Below are positions 12,070 to 24,258 of a stretch of DNA of 64,000 bases, in pieces. Made by a program: the position numbers and the translations under genes. Under the pieces are notes generated by a model. That model did not search any database. It worked only from the letters and a program-made list of their open reading frames with translations, and was not told the origin of the DNA. This DNA is from Epiperipatus broadwayi (taxonomy: Eukaryota > Onychophora > Udeonychophora > Euonychophora > Peripatidae). The stretch is from assembly GCA_028023455.1 (NCBI GenBank), contig JAQFVV010000152.1, positions 2,918,001 to 2,982,000 on the forward strand, written 5' to 3'. The number at the start of each line of letters is the position of its first letter. Position 1 is the first letter of the stretch.

Positions 12070-13640
12070 TGAGTTTATAATAATTATAGTAAGTAAAGAA
12101 AAGAGAAATATTTCAAATTCTTTAAACACATTCAAAAAACAAATAACCTCCAGATAACTTTATTCATATGTTTCAAAAATGTGTTATGGAGTGAAAGTTT
12201 TAAGTAATATCTTAAAAAAGAAAGATATTATACATGGAAAGAGAGCTGAAGTTATTCCATGTGCTTTATTTAATTAAAAAAAAAATCTTTAACAGAGGTT
12301 TAAAGTTTATTTTTGGAATAGTAATAATATACAGTTTGTTAATAAATGATTCATAATAATCATTAATATATTTACCTTAAGGTCGTAAATTGCAGAAAGT
12401 TTGACACTTGGAAATCAAATTATAAATACTGAATAAATGATGAAGTTATATGTAAGAAATTGTGGCTGAGCCAACTGAAGAATGTTGATTCAGTATGAAA
12501 TGAATCTTGAGAATCATTTGTCTTTTTCTGATGTCTACATTCATGTTTCAAGTATGTGTGGTGGAGTGGAAGTTTTAGTGTGTTTAAAAATATATATAAA
12601 GTAAATTGAAGCAATATTAAATCTTCAATGCGTCATCTATTATATTTTATTTTATTTATCATCAAAAGTAGAAATTAATGAAATCCATTATGCGATTTTC
12701 ATATAAATTATAATAAATAATAAAAATCATATACAACAGCTACATAAATATGTATTGTAATGGGATGGGGTAATTATTGCTAAAGATATTAAAGTGAGAA
12801 GATAGTAAGTAATGTTAATGTCCAAAAATATATAAATTTTTTTTATATATTATAAGTTCATAAGATTAATAGACCTCAGATCAGCCAACTAGATCAGAAG
12901 AGATCAGTTGGTTAACTTCTTAGAGCAACTATAAGTATAATTAACCATACATCGACCAGCATTATAAAAGGCAAAGGTAATTATGAGTAATACTCATCAT
13001 TATGAGTGATTAATAATAAAATAAATCAATACAATAAATCAACAGTCCATCTTGTGACTGGATTAGAAACAATACAAAAATATAAATCAATCAACCTGGC
13101 GACTGCATTGGAAATGGGTCTTCTGTAGACCAGGCCAACTATTTACCCTTTGCCAGCTTGGGGAATTATTTAAACATAACTTGTATGCACCAATTAAGTG
13201 CTCATTCATCACAATACATAATAATGCTGGGATATTAAAACAAGCTGACCATCATCAATGCCCTGGCCATTAATACCATAAGTTACTGGCCAACTATAAA
13301 CTTAATTTTTAATAAACTAAACTAAATAATATATAGTGCAGGGGCTATAAAGAATATCATCTTATCACCAAAACCAGGACATTGTCATACTGGAATGCCC
13401 CTAAAGCACTAAATACATCCCCATTTATATATTCAGTTCATGCTCGGATCTGGCTCAGAGAACATAAGCTCTATAACTATTACAGTAACCAAGAAATGAT
13501 TTAATACAATTTTAACAATTGACTTCAAGTTTATTAACCACAACAAAAAATGATATTAAGGTCTTAAGAATATGGCTATGCATCTAAATTAAGCTTCTGA
13601 TTTTGATTAACATATAATTCAAAAAATTATCACATTGTGA
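12070..13640. other. Unassigned intronic sequence
   Basis: AT-rich. A short perfect-stem hairpin around 12893-12919 (CCAACT...AGTTGG) and a short inverted pair around 13337-13410 (TAGTGCAGGGGC / GCCCCTAAAGCACTA) are visible. No coding evidence. Confidence 0.35.
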
Positions 13641-13776
13641 TTTACATATGTGATTTACAAAATTCAAATTATTACATTGATTTACATATATGTGATTTAC
13701 AAAATTCAAGTTATTACATTGATTTACATATATCTGATTTACAAAATTCAAGTTATTACATTGATATACATATATG
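13641..13776. repeat. Three-copy ~42-bp tandem repeat
   Basis: Units start at 13641, 13681 and 13723. Each reads TTTACATATNTGATTTACAA, then AATTCAAGTTATTACATTGA. A 61-codon frame across it is just the translated repeat (IYKIQVITL units) and is not a gene. Confidence 0.9.
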
Positions 13777-14092
13777 TTCCAATAGGTTTATTTAAAATCA
13801 GACAGCATCCAGATATGTGGTTTAATATAAAATGAACATTTTTGAATTGACGTTTAATACTAAAAAATGATTAAAATTTACGTGTCTATTTGACACTCCT
13901 TGATATATATATATGCATACAATGCAATACAGTTTAGAAGTGGACATATTTGAATTGACATTTAATTTTAAAAAATGATTACATTATACGTATATGTGTG
14001 TGCTTTTAGGCAATTATTCACACATTGACGTTTACAATTTTAGTTTGCCAAACAATAAGATTATTCAAATATACTTTTCATAATTAATTCCT

Positions 14093-14478
14093 TGGTTAAA
14101 ATACAATAATAGTATATAAAATTCACATATACATATGGATAAAAAATATATATATATAAAAAAGTCAGTCATTAATTCTCTCATTACTGTTTAAAGTTTA
14201 CTTTGTTTAAAAAATAAATAAATCAGTTTTCAACTGGTAACTGTCTTGATTGGTTAATTATCATCTTTAAATTTAGATTATAGAATCGACTATTAATGCT
14301 TTACTTTTTTATTTGTTTACTTTTTTTTTTTATCGAAGCAGAGTTATTTATTTGTGTTATTATTTTTTAAAATATAGTTTAAATGATTTAAGATAATACT
14401 GTTCTATATTATATATTTAATTTTTAAAATGTCATTTTTAGGAAATTGTTTAAAATTTCCATATCATTATGTATAATG
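14093..14478 (+). repeat. Direct repeat DR1 flanking Merlin element M1
   Basis: A ~385-bp segment starting GGTTAAAATACAATAATAG and ending CATTATGTATAATG. It is repeated at 17017-17401 with high identity, so M1 sits between two copies in direct orientation. This points to a local tandem duplication. Confidence 0.85.
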
Positions 14479-15009
14479 GGTTGTCATCTGATCCTTTGTG
14501 TCAGCCGCTAGAGGAGGGATTTCTAGCTAAATTTCTAGAAATATGCCGTTTCCGCGGCCGCACCCAAGCCTTTAAGCATTCTTTCTCAAATAAATCCTAG
14601 AAAGATTGTTAACTCGGAGTTAAGTCTTCTTTCTACGATAAAATCTAGAAAGAATGTTAACTCGGCTTAGCGGCTAACGGTGTGGCTTTTTCCGATGCTA
14701 AAAGCAGAGGAAAATGCCGTAGTTGTTTGTGTCACGCACTATATCGTAATGCTGTTATGTATTTGATGTAACAATATCGTACGAGGGTGTGTTAATTTGA
14801 TTGTGTCAAAATTATTTAAATTTTCACCGGTGCCTCTTTTTTTAAGACGAATTGATGTACTGTTACATTTTAACAATTTTAACAGTATCGTGATTGTTCC
14901 TCATAAATTCGTATTCCTCCCAAATTTTCGATTACGGTGGGTTAGCGTAATATTTTAAAGATCACGCTTTGAGTCACGTTTTAGCAAGAAATTTTCCGAG
15001 ACAAAAAGT

Positions 15010-15352
15010 ATGGCAAATTCGAAAACAGAAAATATGAAAAGATGGGAATTGCCAGACATGGAAGCCACGTGTGCTGTAATATTTCTACAGCAGAAAAACA
15101 TCCTGCTGAAAGAAAAAAAGATGTTTGTGTGGCAAATGTATGAGACTTGAGGTCCATAAAGATCTTTGGACTTTCATTTGTAAGTCTCGTTCTTGCCGAA
15201 AGAAATGGGCACTTCGAAAAGGCAGCTGGTTTGAGGGATTTCAAATGCCGTTCGTCAAGTCTTTACTTTTGCTGCATTACCGGAGCCGTGACAAGTTGAC
15301 CGTACAGCATGCCATTAATGATATTGAAATGTCTACCAGTAAATATTATTAA
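15010..15352 (+). pseudogene. Merlin transposase, N-terminal fragment (M1)
   Basis: Merlin transposases belong to the IS1016/ISXO2-like group: an N-terminal zinc-ribbon followed by a DDE/DDN catalytic core. From ATG at 15010 the frame gives a WELPDMEA...FLQQKNIL segment that matches M2 and M3, then stops. A shift of frame near 15120 picks up CGKC...W.C..RSC..KW, with the four zinc-ribbon Cys visible, then LRKGSWFEGFQMPFVKSLLL, the typical S.R.GTWFE..K.P....L strand. The catalytic core is missing; a tandem array replaces it. The fragment is non-functional. Confidence 0.8.
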
Positions 15353-15369
15353 CCAAATTGATAAATAAA

Positions 15370-16850
15370 GTAACATAACATACACACACAATAATTGTTG
15401 TTAACCAAAAAAGTAAATTATTATTTAAAAATACACAAAAACACCCCTCCCACTAATTGTTGTCAATCAAATGTAAACAAATTAAAGTAACGAAAATTAT
15501 TATTTAAAGAACCATAAAAAAAAGCCCCCGTTGTTTCTTTAATTTTGTCACTTAAATTTTTAAAAACAGTATTACTATTTAAACACAACCCAAATTACTA
15601 TTTAAACGTACACCAAAAAAGATCTGTTCTTGTCAATAATAATGAAATTAAGAACTATTATTGTCCCATTGTCAAAAATATTAGGTTTTTGGGAAAACAA
15701 AACAATAATTTATAAACGAAAAAAAGTCAATCGGTTGTCAATCAAATGTAATAAATAAAAGTAACTTCAATTTTGATTTAAACATACACAAAAAAAAACA
15801 ACCCCTTTCTCCAAATAATTGTTGTCGGCAATCAAATGTAAAATAAAAAGGATGGTAAATTAGTATTTAATCATCATCCAAAAACACCCACCCGTCTCAC
15901 TAATTATTGTCAGCAATCAAATGTACACCACCACTAAAATTAACGTAAACTACTATTCTTTAAACGGTTACACCCCTTTCCCCAATAATTGTTGTCTACA
16001 ATCATACATACAAAAAAACACCCCTCCCAGTAATTAGTATCGGCAATCAAATGTAAACCAATCAAAATAAGACTGTAACTTAAAACTACTATTCTTTAAA
16101 CGGTTAACCCACCCCTTCACCCAATAATTGTTGTCTACAACCGTACACACAAAAAAACACTCCTCCCAATAATTAGTGTCAATCAAATGTAAACCAATCA
16201 AAGTAAGACGGTAACTTATTATTTAAACGTAACCCAAATTACTATTTGAAACTACACCGAAAAACAACCTTTTGTCAATAAAAATTAAACAACAACTACT
16301 ATTGTACCATTGTCAAAAATATTTATTCGTAGAAACAAAAATCATAATTTATAAATGAAAGGAAGTCATATCGGTCGTCAATCAAATATAAACCGCTAAA
16401 AGTAACGGTTTTAATTTTTATTTAAACATACACACACATGCGCGGAAAAAAAAAAACCAACACTTCTCCCGATAATTGTTGTCGGCAATCAAACGTAAAC
16501 CTATCAAAGTAACGTAAATTATTATTTAATCATACACAAAAACACCCCTCCCACTAATTGTTGTCGGCAATCAAATGGAAACCTATCGATGTAACGTTAA
16601 TTATTATTTAAAGATCCATCCAAAAAAAACCCGTTCTTTTAAATTTTGGCAATCCAATTTTACAAAAACTAATATATTTTTTTTTTTTTAAAAAAAAACA
16701 AATTACTATTTGAACACACACCAAAACAGACACGTTCTCTCTTAAATTTTGGCAATCCAATTTTACAAAAACAGTAATACTATTTAAAAAAAAAACACAA
16801 ATTACTATTTGAACAGACACCAAAAAAGACCCTCCTCTTGTCAATAAAAA
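15370..16850. repeat. Internal tandem array of M1, ~110-bp degenerate units
   Basis: About a dozen units vary around AATTGTTGTCGGCAATCAAA, then TGTAAACC.ATCAAAGTAACG, TAAATTATTATTTAAA and ACAC..AAAAACACCCCTCCC. Unit length is irregular. It replaces the catalytic part of the transposase and looks like satellite amplification inside the transposon. Confidence 0.8.
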
Positions 16851-17016
16851 TTAAAAAAAAACAAAACAACTATTATTATAGCATCGTCAAAAATATTATT
16901 TGGGAAAAATAATTCATTAACGAAAGAAGGTAAACTTTGTAAACAAACAAACAACAACAAAAAGTCAATATTAATAGAGAATCGCTGGCCCAGGAACGTT
17001 ATATTAATGTGTTTTT

Positions 17017-17401
17017 GATTAAAATACATTAATAGTATATAAAATTCACATATACATATGTATAAAAATATATATATAAAGACAGTCATTAATTCTCTCA
17101 TTACTGTTTAAAGTTTACTTTGTTTAAAAAATAAATAAATCAGTTTTCAACTGGTAACTGTCTTGATTGGTTAATTATCATCTTTACATTTAGATTATAG
17201 AATCGACTATTAATCCTTTACTTTTTTATTTACTTTTTTTTTTTTTTTTATCAAAGCAGAGTTATTTATTTGTGTTATTATTTTTTAAAAATATAGTTTA
17301 AATGATTTAAGATACTACTGTTCTATATTATATATTTAATTTTTAAAATGTCATTTTTAGGAAAGAAATTGTTTAAAATTTCCATATTATTATATATAAT
17401 G
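17017..17401 (+). repeat. Direct repeat DR2 flanking M1
   Basis: Second copy of DR1, starting GATTAAAATACATTAATAG and ending ATTATATATAATG. The low divergence between copies includes the same poly-T tract. It shows that M1 and its left flank were caught in a local duplication. Confidence 0.85.
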
Positions 17402-17904
17402 TTACCATCAGCTATGTATATGTTTATCTGTGCTTTTCTGCATATAGATATATCATGTGCACATATAATTACTTCTTCAGCAACTGATGGGATTCTCTTG
17501 GGCAAGCTGTTAGACTGACTTGTCATCATCAGGCAAAGAATCAGGTTTGTTGGCTTTGATTTGGTTCCACATGTACTTCAGGTCACATTCAGCTATCTTG
17601 TTCCCATTTAAGGCTAATTGATCCAGGCAAACAGCTGTCTAGGCTAGTGAATATAGAAGTGGTTCGGGTTTCATGATTTCAGTATAGTAAATTACTAGAC
17701 TGCAGCTAGACTTGTCCCTTTTCCTTCCTTGAATTTTTACATCTTCATGACAGTTCTCTGTATAATTCTCCAGCCATCTCTGCAGCTAGCTTTACTGTGA
17801 CCACTCTCTGCTATAGTTTCCAACAAACTGCATATAACTTACAAAAATATTAGCCAAACTATATTAGCTAACTCTTTTGCAGTTGGCCAATTTGGCACTG
17901 CTTC
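17402..17904. other. Complex non-repetitive segment between M1 and M2
   Basis: Composition is more even than the surroundings. On the minus strand near 17520-17620 one frame reads a CDLKYMWNQIKANKP-like stretch resembling the end of Tc1/pogo-type transposase cores, but there are stops on both sides and no termini. I would treat it as an unassigned relic. Confidence 0.3.
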
Positions 17905-17999
17905 TCAAAATGTTCAGATTGTGTCATGCGGCCGCGAGGCAACGCTGCGGTACCATCAACAACCCACCAGAAGCATGCAAGTGATAAACCTCTACACAA

Positions 18000-18215
18000 A
18001 AATGACTAAAAACATCGATGTAAAAATGCTGAAATCATCGATGGAAGAAAAAAACAAAAAAAATTGCTAAAATAATCGATGGACAAAAAAAAAAACAAAA
18101 TAAAAATGCTGAAATGATCGTTGGACACAAAAAATAAAATAAAAGGAAAATTTTGAAATTATTGATTGACAAAAAAAAAAATCACTGAAATGTTCGATGA
18201 ACAAAAAAACAATCG
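18000..18215. repeat. Subterminal ~45-bp repeats in the left arm of M2
   Basis: Five or so units of TGCTGAAATNATCGATGGAC followed by a poly-A stretch. The inverse array is in the right arm at about 21900-22160. Such subterminal arrays are often transposase or host-factor binding regions in DNA transposons; here that role is inference. Confidence 0.8.
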
Positions 18216-18929
18216 TTGAAATCAAAACGCTATCTAACTAACAGATATAATAATAATTCACAAAACCTTAAATAAAGACTAATACATAGTAAGTAATTAA
18301 ATATATATATATATATACTCTCCCCTCTCCTGCACAGTACATTATAATGTAAAAATGGTGATAATACAGTACATTTTTTTAAAAAAATTACTCTGACTTT
18401 CAACCCTATAACGACGAGTATAATAATTATATGTTAAATGCAGCACCCCCCCTTCCCCAGAGTGAACAATTCTTTGCTGAAATGGACAAAGTGAAATGCC
18501 TAAAGCAAAATAAATTGAACAAAATCTTCTAAAATATGAATTTAAAAAAAAAACCAAGAAAATGCTATAAAATTCCAATTACAACAAAAACAGAAACACA
18601 AAGCTCCATTAATGGCCGATGGGCGGGAATTATAAAAACAGAATTTCATCAATATTTAGCTTTCAACATTTACAAATATACTTTGAAATTATACCAATCA
18701 TAAAACGTAAGTACTTTCCAAATAGATTCCAAAGCAGCACTTTTTATCCCCCCCCCCCCCCGAGGAGGGTTCAATTTATCAAATTAATATTTTGCTGCTT
18801 TGAAATTATGGCATATCATTTAAATTCATCAATATTTAAAAAATAAAAAGCAGCAAGAGCATTACAGAAGAAAATATATTTACCAATTTCTTTCCACGCA
18901 TTTGTAGTAGGCACTTGGATGTTTGCAGC

Positions 18930-19440
18930 AAAAATACGTCAAAGATGGCACAAACTAACAGCAGATTACAATCAGCAAACAATTATAGTTCCGCAGACAA
19001 TAGGCAAAAAAAAGATTCAAATTTTTAGGCTTTGGGTGCAAAATTATTCATAGAAACATTCAGATTTTGAAGATTATTGGAACAAATTTATTTAGAATAG
19101 TTTTTCTTCAAATAGATTTAAGCAGAGGTGAATAATCACTGCAGAGAACAGATTTTAACACACTTGAATAGTAACAGCAGATTAAATGATGGTGGTTATT
19201 TTGTGGTTTAAGAAATATGACAGAGATGGCACCAAGTAACAGCAGATTACAGTCAGCAAACAATTGTAGTTCCGCAGAAAATAGGCAAAAAAAAACCGGT
19301 TCAAATTTTTAGGCTTTGGATGTAAAATTATTCATAAAAACATTCAGATTTTGAAGATTATTGGAGCAAAATTATTTGCAGTAGTTTTTCTTCAAACAAA
19401 TCGAAGCAGAGTTGAATAATCACTGCAGAGAACAGATTTT
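18930..19440. repeat. Two-copy ~290-bp tandem duplication inside M2
   Basis: GATGGCACAAACTAACAGCA (from about 18943) recurs as GATGGCACCAAGTAACAGCA (from about 19221). Both copies continue through CAGCAAACAATTNTAGTTCC and ATCACTGCAGAGAACAG. The inner end of the right inverted arm (~21110-21250) matches part of it. Confidence 0.8.
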
Positions 19441-20232
19441 AAATTATATGCATATGTTTAAAGCTCACATATTAAAATAAATTTAAAACATAGAATTAAA
19501 ATAAGTTTTCAATTAAAAAGACGTAACATGTTTGCAAAGCAGATTTTAAGCTTTTGTTTAATTGCTGACCTAGGTCTTTGTACGAATTTCAATTTATTTT
19601 TAAATCAGATCTTAAATTGTGTGATAGAACCCCTCCAGAAATTGAAATTTATATGCCAAGGCAAGTAAATAAAGAGTTTTTTAACTTAAGATAATTTAAA
19701 TCTATTGCATTACAGCAATGTCCACACAACTTATTTTAATTCTACATTTTAATTTTATTTTAATATGTGTGCTTTAAATATACGCATATAATTATTACCA
19801 TATATGCTAACATAAAATATGCGCACATACACACAAATACCCTTTATATACCAATTAAAGATTTAAAAAGAAAAACATAATCACACCTAAAATATTAAAA
19901 GTCAAAGTTTGTATTTTCAAAATGAAATGTGATGTAATAGACTTTTCGCATGAAAAATATAATTTCCAAAGCTGACAAATTTAATCAAAATGTAACTGAA
20001 CTAGTCTTTTGAGATACCTGCTTAGTTTTATTATGACATACTAATTATTTTGTACTGCTAGAAATAGAAGTTGTTGGGATTATTTTTATTTTTTGACAAG
20101 GTTAATATGGGATTTTTTTTTTTCGCAGATGAATGCAACATTAAACATGCACAAACTTTCAGGCAACATTTCAAAATTCCGCCCTTAAATATCTAGTATC
20201 CATCTTTTCGGCCATCTTTTTTTATATTCAAA

Positions 20233-21057
20233 ATGATAAAAATTTGGAATATCCCAAAGACGGACCATGAGGCAGTGGAGTTCCTTCAATGTAAAAGTGT
20301 TCTGCCCTCTCAAAAAGTGTGCGTCAATGGCCATGAAATGAAACTATGTGAGTCCAAGGGCACAATGGAGGTGCACTTCGGAAAGGAACCTGGTTTGAAG
20401 GCTGCCAATTGTGATTCGTCACAGCCATCTGAATCATTTATTATTGGAGTAGAAACCAATTAACCATACAATCAGGGAAAAATGGTTTGGATTTGAACAA
20501 GAGTGTCGTTGCATGGAAGCAATATTTGAGAGAATCCTGTAAAGAAAGTCTGCTATCTTGCCCATCCTGCAAAATTGGAGGCCCAGGAAAAATTGTAGAG
20601 GTAGAGGAAACTATTTACTAAACATAAAAACCAACAGGGAAGAATTCTTCCACAGCAGTGATTATTTGGTGGTTTATGTAGAGAAATGAAAGAATGTTTC
20701 CTTGTCGCTATTCCATGTCGAACGACATCTGTTCTTTTAGATGCATTAAAGAGCATAGCATCAGGATCCTCCATCTATTCTAACTGCTGGAAGGCCTACA
20801 AGAGAGGAATTGAATGCTGCAGGTTACCAGCATTTCAAAGTAAATCACACTTATAATTTTGTTGATCCTTCTACTGGAGTACATACACAGAACATAGAAA
20901 GACTTTGAGGGCTATTGAAATGGCGCAATAAAAGAGAGGGGGATCACTTGATGTCACCTGGAGTCTTACTTAGCCGAATTCATGTGGCGTCGACTGCATC
21001 ATGATGAAGATATATTTGATGAGATATTGCAAGCCATTATTATACCATCAGTGTAAA
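20233..21057 (+). pseudogene. Merlin transposase, decayed (M2)
   Basis: The frame opens MIKIWNIPKTDHEAVEFLQ, nearly the same as M3, but a deletion removes most of the zinc-ribbon and the open frame ends at 20463. In other frames the core is recognisable: KIGGPGKIVE ahead of the first catalytic site, where the expected Asp codon reads GAG (20604-20606, Glu), then a stop two codons after the motif; SNCWKAY in place of the second Asp motif; and NIERL in place of the third, followed by TGA. With at least two catalytic positions changed plus several stops, it cannot be active. Confidence 0.82.
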
Positions 21058-21899
21058 TTTTAAAATTTCTACGTTGCTATCTTCTGCTGTTCTCTAAATA
21101 ATTTTGCACTCAAAGCTTAAAAATTTGAATCTTTTTTTTTTTGCCTATTTTCTGCAGAACTATAATTGTTTGCTGATTGTAATCTGCTGTTAATTTGTGC
21201 TATCCTTGCCGTATTTTTGCTGCAAACATCTGTCTACTACAAATGTGTGGAAAGAAATTGGTAAATATATTTTTTTCTGTAATGTTCTTACTGCTTTTTA
21301 TTTTTAAAATATTGATGAATTTAAATGATATGCCATAATTTCAAAGCAGCGAAATATTAATTTGATAAATTGAACCCGGGGGCGAGGGGGTATAAAAAGC
21401 GCTGCTTTGGGATCTGTTTGAAAAGTACTAATTTTTTATGATTTGCATAATTTCAAAGCATATTTGTAAATGTGAAAGCTAAATATTGATGAATTTCTGT
21501 TTTTATAATTCCCGCCCATCGGCCATTAATGGAGCTTCGAAAGTGTTTCTGTTTTTGTTGGAATTGGAATTTTACATTTTCTTGGTTTTTTTTTTTTTAA
21601 ATTTGTATTTTAGAAGATTTTGTTAAATTTATTTTGCTTTAGGCATTTCACTTTGTCCATTTCAGCAAACATTTGTTTATTCTGGGGTAGGGGGAGTGCT
21701 GCGTTTGATGTATACTCTTCAGCCAATACAGTATTGAAAATCATAGTAATTTTTAAAAAAAAATGTACTGTATTACCATCATTTTTTGTTTTAATGCTCT
21801 GTGCAGGAGGGGGGAGAGTAGATCTATATTTAATTATTTACTATGTATTGGTCTTTATTTACGGTTTTGTGAATTATTATTATATCTGTTAGATAGCGT

Positions 21900-22165
21900 T
21901 TTGATTTCAGCTATTTTTTTTTTTGTCCATCGATCATTTCAGCAATTTTTTTTTTTTTTGGTTTTTTTTTTGTCCATCGATAATTTCAGCATTTTTTTTT
22001 TTTTTTGTCCATCGGTTATTTCAGCATTTTTTTTTTTGGTCCATCGATCATTTCAGCAATTTTTTTTTCTCCCATCGGTGATTTCAGCATTTTTTTTTTT
22101 TCCATCGATGATTTCGGTGTTTTTATTTATTTATTTATTTTTTACATTGATGTTTTCAGCCATTT
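21900..22165. repeat. Subterminal CATCGAT/poly-T array in the right arm of M2
   Basis: Six units of GTCCATCGATNATTTCAGCA separated by poly-T. It is the inverse of the array at 18000-18215. The 136-codon open frame at 21763-22173 is simply this repeat translated (Phe-rich) and is not a gene. Confidence 0.85.
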
Positions 22166-22739
22166 TTGGTTAGATGTTTATCACTTGCATGCTTTTTGTG
22201 GGTTGTTGATGGTACCACAGCGTCACCTCGTGGCCACATGACACAGTCGGAACAACTATCAAACCAGAATTTTCTGGCCAGCTCTTTAAAAAAACTACAA
22301 ACCAAACTAAAATAATATTTTTATCCAAATCTTTTATAGTCTTGGATTACTGAGATGACAATAACACTAATTTGAAACCTTTTTTCTTATCTCTTGATTC
22401 GAAACAATTTTAATCCCTCCAAAAGCATTTTTAATTAAAAAGTTACATGTGGAAATCTTATCAAAGATTTTTAAAAATAGATAATATAAATGTATACAAG
22501 CATTAATGAAAAGATTTTCAAAAATAAATCATGCTTTTTTTTTAATTTTCAAAATTAGAATAATAATAATACAATATTAATATTTATTTAGACCTTTTTA
22601 AATGTTTTAATTTATAATAAAAAAAATTCTGAGTAGTTTTCTATTCTGTCGTGTCAGCCATTTGATGGTGTTGATGTTAATCAAAAACACATACATATTA
22701 TGAATCTGGGCTGGGCTTGTGATTCTGTATAAATATCGG

Positions 22740-23690
22740 CTTTAGTTTTGTAATAGGAAATTAGAGTAACTAATAGTAAATAATATTACTATTTAAAAAA
22801 ACAAAATTTAAAAATTCACATTAAATTTAAAAATGATACTTGAATAATTTACGTTTATTGGACAGTAATTAATCATAAAATGGGTTGTTTTTGTTTGTGT
22901 GTATCTATAAAAAGTTACGGTATTTTTTTTTTGTTAGTGTGTATATATAAAAAGTACCGTTATTTAAATACTACATTTAAATATGATACCCGACTAACTT
23001 GCCTTTTTTTTTTTGGGCAGTAATTAATCAGAAACTGTATTGTTTTTGTTAGCATGTAGATATCAAAAGTAATATTATTTAAATACTAAATTTCAAAATG
23101 GTACATGACTAATTTTTTTTTTTTTTTTGGTATAGACAGTAATTAATCAGGAAGTGGGTTGTTTTTCTTTGTGTGTATATATATAAAAAATTATGGTCTT
23201 TTTTTAAAAGAAAATAAGCAGTTCTACATTATTTAATTTGCCCACAACATTTAAAAATTCACACTAAATTTTAAAATGATACCCGACTAATTTGCTTCTT
23301 TTTGGACAATAATGAATCAGAAAGTGTGTTCTTTTTGTTAGTGTGTATATATAAAAAGTACCGTTATTTAAATACTAAATTTAAAAATGATACCCGACTA
23401 ATTTGCGTTTTTTTGGACAGTAATTAATCAGAAAGTAGGTTTTTTTTGTTATTGTGTATATATAAAAAGTATCTTAATTCAAATACTAAATTTAAAAATC
23501 AAACCTGACTAATTTGCCTTTTTTTTTGACAGTAATTAATCAGAAAATGGGTTGTTTTTGTTAGTGTGTAGATATAAAAAATAATATTCTAATAGTAAAT
23601 GTAAAAATAATACCAGACTAATTTTCTTTTTTACAGTAATTAATAATCAGACCCTGGGTTGTTTTTGTTTGTGCATATATATAAAAAGTA
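22740..23690. repeat. Internal tandem array of M5, ~115-bp units
   Basis: Eight or so units carry GGACAGTAATTAATCAGAAA, then GTGGGTTGTTTTTGTTAGTG, TGTATATATAAAAAGTA and AATGATACCCGACTAATTTG. The inverse motif CTGATTAATTACTGTCC recurs in M6 at 57320-57560, tying the two elements together. Confidence 0.85.
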
Positions 23691-24028
23691 ACTTTTCATG
23701 GGCTAATTCTCGCGAAAATGTTACTTTTAACGTGATCGTCAAAATACTGCTCTGCCGCACTCTTAAAAGCAATTTTTGAGGGTTACACATTTGTAATGGA
23801 ACCTTCACGACATTGTTAATAAAGTTACAATGTAACAGTAGGTTAGAGTACTTGAAACAAAATACCTCTGTAATGAAATTTTAAATAATTACTACAGGCT
23901 AAAATCCACACACTCACACAAAAGTATAGAGAAAATAGACATTCTAGCATTATGATAAAGTTAATAACATAACCAATTATGGCAGCCACTTATAGCATAG
24001 AAAAAAGCCAGAGCGGCTACCCGGCAGG

Positions 24029-24200
24029 GACTCTTTGTGTTTTATCGTAGAAAGAAGCCTCTTAGGTTGGGTGAGGCTGCTGAAACGGTATATTAGGTTG
24101 GCTGAGGTTGCCGCCCAACCCGCTGCAAGGACTTTTTCTATGTTTTATCATAGAAAGAAGCCTCTTAGGTTGGGTGAGGCCGCTGAAACGGTATATTTCT
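24029..24200. repeat. Two-copy ~100-bp tandem duplication near the right end of M5
   Basis: GGACTCTTTGTGTTTTATCG (24029) and GGACTTTTTCTATGTTTTAT (24129) both lead to TAGAAAGAAGCCTCTTAGGT and a GCTGAAACGGTATAT end. Confidence 0.85.
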
Positions 24201-24258
24201 AGGAAATGACCTAGAAATAGTGCCATCATGTGCTGATACTAAAGAATAGAAAACAACC

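Larger units (their letters stand above)
14479..17016 (+). mobile_element. Merlin-family element M1, right terminus missing
   Basis: The left end GGTTGTCATCTGATCCTTTG leads into TGTCAGCCGCTAGAGG and TTTCTAGCTAAATTTCTAG, aligning base by base with the end of M6 (56701). Internal landmarks shared with M6 are TACGATAAAA, GATGCTAAAAGCA, the transposase start, and near the right end GAATCGCTGGCCC. M6 then continues ~80 bp to its inverted terminus, whereas M1 breaks directly into DR2. The interior holds a 5' transposase fragment followed by a long degenerate tandem array. Confidence 0.8.
17905..22260 (+). mobile_element. Merlin element M2, 4.36 kb with ~1.1-kb terminal inverted repeats
   Basis: The left end (TCAAAATGTTCAGATTGTGT, then CATGCGGCCGCGAGGCAACG) pairs with the right end, which read inwards is GATAGTTGTTCCGACTGTGT, then CATGTGGCCACGAGGTGACG. 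The arms stay alignable for about 1.1 kb (17905 to ~19038 and ~21105 to 22260), including the CATCGAT arrays, a CTGCACAG/CTGTGCAG patch and a poly-C/GGGG patch near 18750/21385. A decayed Merlin transposase lies in the middle on the + strand. No clean target duplication was found. Confidence 0.82.
22632..24258 (-). mobile_element. Merlin-family non-autonomous element M5 with 8-bp target duplication
   Basis: Terminal repeats are AGTAGTTTTCTATTCTGTCG (left) and, read inwards from the right, GGTTGTTTTCTATTCTTTAG; both lead into TATCAGC/TGTCAGCC as in M1 and M6. The flanks AAATTCTG (22624-22631) and AAATTTTG (24259-24266) match at 7 of 8 bases, fitting the 8-9 bp duplication known for Merlin. The right end read inwards follows the M6 left end (TTTCTAGG..., TATGATAAAACA), so the element lies on the minus strand. 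It has no transposase remnant. Confidence 0.8.

Noticed and set aside
13641-13776. Regular short repeats resembling a CRISPR array
   Set aside because: No unique spacers; a plain tandem repeat in an animal-type genome.
21763-22173. 136-codon + strand frame, one of the longest in the window
   Set aside because: It is the translated CATCGAT/poly-T array in the right arm of M2; Phe-rich and repetitive with no family features.
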